From Gammaproteobacteria bacterium HGW-Gammaproteobacteria-3 (GTDB lineage Bacteria > Pseudomonadota > Gammaproteobacteria > Methylococcales > Methylomonadaceae): 36,143 nucleotides of DNA. Shown here piece by piece: positions 31,831-36,143 of the stretch (the stretch's first letter is position 1; each line of letters begins with the position of its first letter). The position numbers and the translations under genes are program-made. The stretch spans positions 1-36,143 of the forward strand of contig PGZD01000026.1 in assembly GCA_002843155.1 (NCBI GenBank), given 5' to 3'. A model generated the notes under the pieces. That model was not told the origin of the DNA. It worked only from the letters and a program-made list of their open reading frames with translations, and searched no databases.

Positions 31831-33399
31831 CTAGGCGAATTCCAACTTAAAGCCGCTGTGCTTAAGTTGTTCGGCTTCTTTTTGCAGGTCGGCATGGGTC
31901 AAAGGCGCCTGGTCGAGCCAGTTTTCAGGGAATTGCAAAGCGATTTTTGTCTGCTTCAGGCTTATTTTGAATGCGGGAAGGTCTTTGTCGTTACGGTTGC
32001 GATGCAGCAAAATGGCGATTCGAAGGATGATTGTCAGCAACGGCAGTTGACCCTGCCAGGGTTCAGGTAATTTATCGAAGCGGTCGGCGACAAGTTTTCC
32101 GCGCTGCGACTTGACCAGCGTTGACAAGACGATCTGATCTTGTCTGGAAAAGCCTGCCAGATCCGCATTGGCGAGAATATAGGCGCCGTGTTTATGATAT
32201 TGGCTGTGGGCAATATCGCGGCCGATTTCATGCAGGTCGGCCGCCCAGGCTAAAAAAATACTGTTGTTTTCTTCTTCGGTTTCGGCGCGGATGTCCGGTT
32301 CCAGTTGCTCCAGCATGTAGTGCAAGGTTTGCTTGATCCGTTGTGCATGTGTCTGGTCGGTATGGTAGCGTTCAGTCAGCATGGCCACGGTTTCCGAGCG
32401 AATGTCGCGGTTGTAGATACGGCCCAGCAGATCGTAAACCAGTCCTTCGCGCAGGGCGCCGTCGGAGACTGTCATTTGTTCGATGCCCAGGGTTTTGAAA
32501 GTGGCGTAGATGATAGCGACGCCGCCGGGAAAGACCGGCAGGCGTTCGAGATCCAGTTCGGCCAGATTCAGGTCGTCGATATGCGGGTGCTGCCTGATAT
32601 GCTCGGCCAGTTTTTCCAGCCCTTCCTGGGTAATACCGTTATTGCTCCAGCCTGCCGCTTCCAGCACTTTTTGAATGGCCCTTAAGCTCCCGGAGGCGCC
32701 AATGGCTTCGTCCCAGTTTTTTTGGTTGAATTTACGCTGGTGCGGTTCGAGTTTTTGTTCCGTATACAGCGTCGCCGCCTTGAAAGCTTTGGCGGATAAT
32801 TTGCCGTCTTTGAAAAACTGGTTACTGACTGAAACGCAGCCCATATTCAAACTTTCCTTGGTACGGGGCCGGTCGTCCGTGCCAATGATATACTCGGTGC
32901 TGCCACCGCCTATATCCATCACAAAACGCTTGTTGGCGCTGCTGCTGAGGCTATGGGCGACGCCTTGGTAAATCAGGCGGGCTTCTTCGATGCCGGAAAT
33001 GATATGAATGGGATGTCCGAGCGCGCGTTCGGCCTTGACAATGAATTGCCGGGCGTTGGTCGCGGTGCGCAAGGTATTGGTGCCGACAATGCGGACACTG
33101 CCGGAGGGGAAGCTGCGTATCCTTTGGCCAAAACGCTCCAGGCAGGCCAGCGCCCGATTTTGGGTGGCGGCATCCAGACGGTTTTTTTCGTCCAGGCCGG
33201 AAGCCAGCCGGACCATTTCTTTCAAACGATCCAGGGTTTGCAGTTTATCGTCCTTGAGGCTGCAAACAATCATATGAAAACTGTTTGACCCAAGGTCAAC
33301 GGCGGCAACGGTTTCTGGTAGAGTTTCAGGCACGGTGGTTTCCGGTTTTGTCAGCGGGAGAGTTTGATATCTGATAAGATTATAAGTTTTTAAATCCAT
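31831..33399 (-). CDS. ppx: Exopolyphosphatase Ppx/GppA
   Basis: A 522-residue ASKHA-fold phosphatase that removes terminal phosphates from polyphosphate or converts pppGpp to ppGpp. Motifs are VAAVDLGSNSFHMIV (about 32-46, phosphate 1 loop), GTNTLRTATN, ISGIEEARLIYQGVAH, MDIGGGSTEYIIG (phosphate 2 loop), GASGSLRAIQ and FPGGVAIIYA. The C-terminal HD-like domain includes WAADLHEIGRDIAHSQYHKHGAYI. Length suits the Ppx/GppA two-domain form. It is divergent from the yadG-like gene and leads a two-gene operon with the unknown protein at 30522-31823. Confidence 0.94.
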   Translation of the reverse strand: MDLKTYNLIRYQTLPLTKPETTVPETLPETVAAVDLGSNSFHMIVCSLKDDKLQTLDRLKEMVRLASGLDEKNRLDAATQNRALACLERFGQRIRSFPSGSVRIVGTNTLRTATNARQFIVKAERALGHPIHIISGIEEARLIYQGVAHSLSSSANKRFVMDIGGGSTEYIIGTDDRPRTKESLNMGCVSVSNQFFKDGKLSAKAFKAATLYTEQKLEPHQRKFNQKNWDEAIGASGSLRAIQKVLEAAGWSNNGITQEGLEKLAEHIRQHPHIDDLNLAELDLERLPVFPGGVAIIYATFKTLGIEQMTVSDGALREGLVYDLLGRIYNRDIRSETVAMLTERYHTDQTHAQRIKQTLHYMLEQLEPDIRAETEEENNSIFLAWAADLHEIGRDIAHSQYHKHGAYILANADLAGFSRQDQIVLSTLVKSQRGKLVADRFDKLPEPWQGQLPLLTIILRIAILLHRNRNDKDLPAFKISLKQTKIALQFPENWLDQAPLTHADLQKEAEQLKHSGFKLEFA

Positions 33400-33459
33400 C
33401 AGCCGATACGGTGCCTAATTTAACTTATTTACAAGCTCCCGTTAAGTGTTAGTTCCCTT

Positions 33460-34383
33460 ATGACTGCTTTATCCATCCAGAAGTTGACCAAAATTTACAG
33501 TAATGGCTTTCGGGCATTAAACAGCATCGATCTGGCTGTGGAGACAGGCGATTTTTTTGCGCTGCTCGGTCCCAATGGCGCCGGTAAGTCAACCACGATA
33601 GGCATTATCAGTTCGTTAATCAACGCCAGCGGCGGTGTTGTCGAAATTTTCGGCCATGATTTGCACAATGACCGGGAACGCGCTAAAAACTGCATCGGCC
33701 TGGTGCCTCAGGAAATTAATTTCAATCAGTTTGAAACGGTCAGAAGTATCGTGATGATTCAGGCCGGTTACTATGGCATAAAGCGCAAAGAGGCGCTGGT
33801 ACGCAGCGAAAAATGTCTGAGGCAAATGGATTTATGGGATAGGCGCGATACTGTGTCCAGGCGGCTGTCCGGGGGCATGAAGCGACGCCTGATGATTGCC
33901 CGGGCGATGGTGCACTCGCCGCGCCTGCTGATTCTGGATGAGCCGACAGCGGGTGTCGATATTGAAATCCGTCGTTCCATGTGGGACTTGATGCGGGAAG
34001 TCAACCGGCAAGGCACGACCATCATCCTGACCACGCATTATCTGGAAGAAGCTGAAAGCCTGTGCCGCAATATCGCCATCATCAATCATGGGCGGATTGT
34101 AGAACATTCGGACATGGCCAGTTTGCTGGCGCGGCTTCATGTCAACCATTTTGTGCTGGATTTGGCTGCGCCGGTGACTGCGGTGCCGGTGATACCGGGT
34201 TATCAGATCGATCAATTATCCGCGCGTTCTTTGAGTGTGGCCGTGCCCCAGCAGCAAGGCTTGAATAAACTGTTCGCGCAGCTATCGGAACAAAACATTC
34301 AGGTCGTCAGTATGAAAAACAAGGCCAATCGCCTGGAACAATTGTTCATGGATTTAATCGGCCAAAACCAGCCCCCACTATAA
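33460..34383 (+). CDS. yadG: ABC transporter ATP-binding protein (YadG-like)
   Basis: A 307-residue ATPase with Walker A GPNGAGKST, Q-loop VPQEINF, signature RRLSGGMKRRLMIARA, Walker B LLILDEPTAGVD and switch His in LTTHYLEEAE. It is nearest in memory to E. coli YadG, partner of the ABC-2 permease YadH. The C-terminal 70 residues form the accessory domain usual in this group. It lies 4 nt upstream of the permease gene. The substrate is unknown. Confidence 0.88.
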   Translation: MTALSIQKLTKIYSNGFRALNSIDLAVETGDFFALLGPNGAGKSTTIGIISSLINASGGVVEIFGHDLHNDRERAKNCIGLVPQEINFNQFETVRSIVMIQAGYYGIKRKEALVRSEKCLRQMDLWDRRDTVSRRLSGGMKRRLMIARAMVHSPRLLILDEPTAGVDIEIRRSMWDLMREVNRQGTTIILTTHYLEEAESLCRNIAIINHGRIVEHSDMASLLARLHVNHFVLDLAAPVTAVPVIPGYQIDQLSARSLSVAVPQQQGLNKLFAQLSEQNIQVVSMKNKANRLEQLFMDLIGQNQPPL

Positions 34384-34387
34384 ACTT

Positions 34388-35152
34388 ATGAATTATTCCA
34401 TTGCTTTTCGTACCATTGTCGTTAAAGAAGTGCAGCGCTTCATGCGCATCTGGCCGCAAACCTTGTTGCCGCCGGCGATGACGACAGCTTTATATTTTTT
34501 GATATTCGGGAAGTTGATCGGTGACAGGATCGGTGTTATCGATGGCGCCAGTTATATGGAATATATCGTTCCCGGCGTTATACTGATGGCGGTTATCAGT
34601 CATTCCTACGCCAATGTGGTGTCGTCTTTTTACTCGACCAAATTTCAGCGCCATATTGAGGAGTTGCTGGTAGCACCCATACCCAATATCGTGATTCTGG
34701 CCGGTTACGTCAGCGGCGGAATTATCCGGGGGCTTATGGTAGGCGTGGTGGTTTCTGTGATTTCCCTGGCTTTTACCGATATTCAAGTCGCGCATCCGGG
34801 CATCGCGGTTGCGGTATTTATTTTAACGGCCACGTTATTTGCCCTGGCCGGTTTTATCAATGCGGTTTTCGCCGATAGTTTTGATGATATCGCCATCATT
34901 CCAAGCTTTGTCCTGACACCTTTGAGCTATCTGGGCGGGGTTTTTTATTCGGTCGCCATGTTGCCTGAAATCTGGCAAAAAATATCACTCGGCAATCCGA
35001 TTCTGTATATGATCAACGCTTTTCGCTATGGCTTGATTGGCGTGACCGATGTCAACATCCGGATAGCCTTTGCGATAACGACAGGCTTTATTGTGGTGCT
35101 GGCATTTTTTAGTTTATATCTTTTAAATAAAGGGGTTGGGATCAAGACTTAG
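34388..35152 (+). CDS. yadH: ABC-2 type permease (YadH-like)
   Basis: A 254-residue membrane protein with six predicted helices and the ABC-2 signature region (PLSYLGGVFYSVAMLPEIWQ then LGNPILYMINAFRYGLIG). SSFYSTKFQRHIEELLVAPI is the conserved coupling segment. It forms an exporter with the preceding ATPase. A short inverted repeat (AGGTCG ... CGACCT near 35190-35215) follows it and may be a weak terminator. Confidence 0.88.
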   Translation: MNYSIAFRTIVVKEVQRFMRIWPQTLLPPAMTTALYFLIFGKLIGDRIGVIDGASYMEYIVPGVILMAVISHSYANVVSSFYSTKFQRHIEELLVAPIPNIVILAGYVSGGIIRGLMVGVVVSVISLAFTDIQVAHPGIAVAVFILTATLFALAGFINAVFADSFDDIAIIPSFVLTPLSYLGGVFYSVAMLPEIWQKISLGNPILYMINAFRYGLIGVTDVNIRIAFAITTGFIVVLAFFSLYLLNKGVGIKT

Positions 35153-35263
35153 ACAAAAAGCTGAGTCATGATCAGATGCGATTGTAAGGTCGGATCAATT
35201 TTTATCGACCTGAATTGACTATTTTTGGGTAATTTAAAGCTTTATTGACAGAGGTATTCGATT

Positions 35264-35545
35264 TTGGCAGAACAAAACAATAAAAGAAAACATCCGCGCT
35301 TGGTTCATCGCGCTAAAGTATTGGTGATTTATTCCGATGAACAATCCGAACAATTGCAAATGAATGATTTTTCACAAACCGGCATGTTCATCGGATGCGC
35401 GCATGAGAAATTACCGGCGCTCGGCGACTCGTTTCATGTCCAAAGCCTGGAAATTGACGATGCTCCTGTACTGAGAGTAAGCGTTACCCGATTAGTGCCG
35501 GGCCAAGGGTTTGCGGTTGAATTTATCGATGAAAGCGCTGATTAA
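35264..35545 (+). CDS. PilZ-domain protein
   Basis: A 93-residue single-domain protein with the c-di-GMP-binding motif RxxxR (Arg12-Arg16 in HPRLVHR) and the second motif at NDFSQTGMFIG (D/NxSxxG). The start is TTG 35264 with GAGG 9 nt before it. Such small PilZ proteins act as c-di-GMP-responsive adaptors. It may respond to c-di-GMP made by the GGDEF protein at 26446-28302, but the two are 7 kb apart and no link is shown. The frame stops at TAA and the same frame then continues into the recombinase remnant. Confidence 0.85.
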   Translation: MAEQNNKRKHPRLVHRAKVLVIYSDEQSEQLQMNDFSQTGMFIGCAHEKLPALGDSFHVQSLEIDDAPVLRVSVTRLVPGQGFAVEFIDESAD

Positions 35546-36037
35546 TCGGTAGTTGTTAATCCCGTCATCAAGACGGGTATAAGGCAAAGTCCAGTTAACC
35601 AGATCGCCTTGCTTATGCGGGAACTCGAAGCCGCCCAGTGCAAAAAAATCTTTCTGGAGCAAGTATCCTCCGTTGCTGTCTACGCACAACTTGAAGCCGC
35701 ATTGGAATTTGCGCGTGAGGGTGATGTGCTGGTGGCCACCAAACTCAACCGGCTGGCTCGAGCAGTTGCCGATCTCATGGTGATTATTAAAACGCTGGGG
35801 CAAAAAGAGGTTGGCCTCCGGATTCTGAATCTCGGCATGGACACCCAGACCCCAACCGGAAAACTGATGCTGACCGTATTGGGAGGTGTTGCACAATTCG
35901 AGCGGGAAATGATGCTGGAGCGGCAACGCGAAGGTGTAGCTAAAGCCAAAGCAGCGGGTAAGTACAAAGGCCGAACACCCTTGCCGACCGAGTTGCGTCA
36001 AAAAGTTGTCAGTCTAGGGGCTGTTGCCGTTTTGTAA
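35546..36037 (+). pseudogene. Serine recombinase (resolvase/invertase family) remnant
   Basis: The frame following the PilZ stop encodes a resolvase-like body: MRELEAAQCKKIFLEQVSS, then GDVLVATKLNRLARAVADL and VLGGVAQFEREMMLERQREG, ending KYKGRTPLPTELRQKVVSL. The catalytic-serine motif (YARVSTxxQ) that should precede the body by 10-15 residues is missing; only QSPVNQIALL remains. The C-terminal DNA-binding helix is also cut: after SL the frame enters GAVAVL, apparently encoded by the end of the adjoining IS. It is truncated at both ends and cannot be active. Confidence 0.75.
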
Positions 36038-36143
36038 CTTCCCTTTGAATTTCAATACCTCTGCCTCAAAGATTATTAATTTTGAGTCAAAAACGAGCAA
36101 ACCATGCCGCGACAACTGTTTACGGATGAACTCTGGAGTAAAT
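36017..36143 (+). mobile_element. Left end of a probable IS5-family element, running off the window
   Basis: GGGGCTGTTGCCG at 36017 resembles the terminal repeat of IS5-family (IS427-type) elements, inserted at CTA in the recombinase gene. ATG 36104 starts a frame encoding MPRQLFTDELWSK, the usual N-terminus of IS5-type transposases, which continues beyond the window edge. The right end and target duplication are not visible. Confidence 0.6.

Noticed and set aside
35561-35577. Terminator after the PilZ gene (CCCGTC-ATCAA-GACGGG)
   Set aside because: The stem has only 6 bp and no T tract follows, so it is too weak to call.
1-36143. tRNA or rRNA genes
   Set aside because: No cloverleaf with a GTTCRANYC T-arm and no rRNA core sequence was noticed; this was by eye, so a tRNAscan or Infernal run would be decisive.

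Overview
The window looks like a chromosomal segment of a halotolerant, aerobic gammaproteobacterial methanotroph, probably Methylococcales and perhaps Methylobacter-like. Four things suggest this. There is an ectABCD ectoine/hydroxyectoine cluster under a divergent MarR-type EctR. There is a DUF447-mfnB pair, typical of tetrahydromethanopterin/methanofuran-dependent C1 metabolism. There is a complete cytochrome c maturation (ccm) operon. Housekeeping blocks (ruvCAB, ybgC-tolQRA, ppx, deaD) have gammaproteobacterial organisation. The taxonomic assignment is inference; no rRNA or marker gene for methane oxidation lies in the window.

Layout. 1-4823 (minus strand): ectA, ectB, ectC, a perfect 20-bp hairpin, ectD, then a 54-aa ORF, a membrane-anchored TPR protein and a truncated sodium/solute symporter. 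4824-5166: divergent ectA/ectR regulatory region with an 18-bp EctR-type operator over the ectA -10 box. 5167-5706: ectR. 5864-7991: ruvC-ruvA-ruvB with overlapping starts and stops. 7992-8304: a non-coding gap with a nested two-part hairpin. 8305-11155: ybgC-tolQ-tolR-tolA. The tolB/pal genes expected next are absent; instead 11166-12092 holds a decayed IS66-type element, followed by an IS110-type fragment. 12400-14121: DUF1348 protein, DUF447 protein and mfnB. 14141-15439: a dicarboxylate/amino acid:cation symporter.

15534-24261: ccmA, ccmB, a di-iron ferritin-like protein, ccmC, ccmD, ccmE, ccmF, ccmG, an unknown exported protein, ccmH, ccmI, then hemN overlapping ccmI by one base. All ccm genes needed to export haem, attach it to CcmE and ligate it to apocytochrome are present. 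The two extra genes are the most interesting unexplained part of this block. 25641-26076 is a repeat region with a 193-bp MITE flanked by an 8-bp target duplication.

26077-28302 (minus): a 70-aa orphan and an HDOD-REC-GGDEF signalling protein. 28727-30463: DeaD-type RNA helicase. 30522-33399 (minus): ppx followed by an unknown membrane-anchored protein. 33460-35152: YadG/YadH-like ABC exporter. 35264-35545: PilZ protein. The right edge holds a serine-recombinase remnant apparently cut by an IS5-type element that runs off the window.

No rRNA, tRNA or CRISPR array was recognised. The strongest novelty candidates are the di-iron protein and the exported protein inside the ccm operon, the small ORF plus TPR protein attached to the ectoine cluster, and the mobile-element debris, including the MITE.
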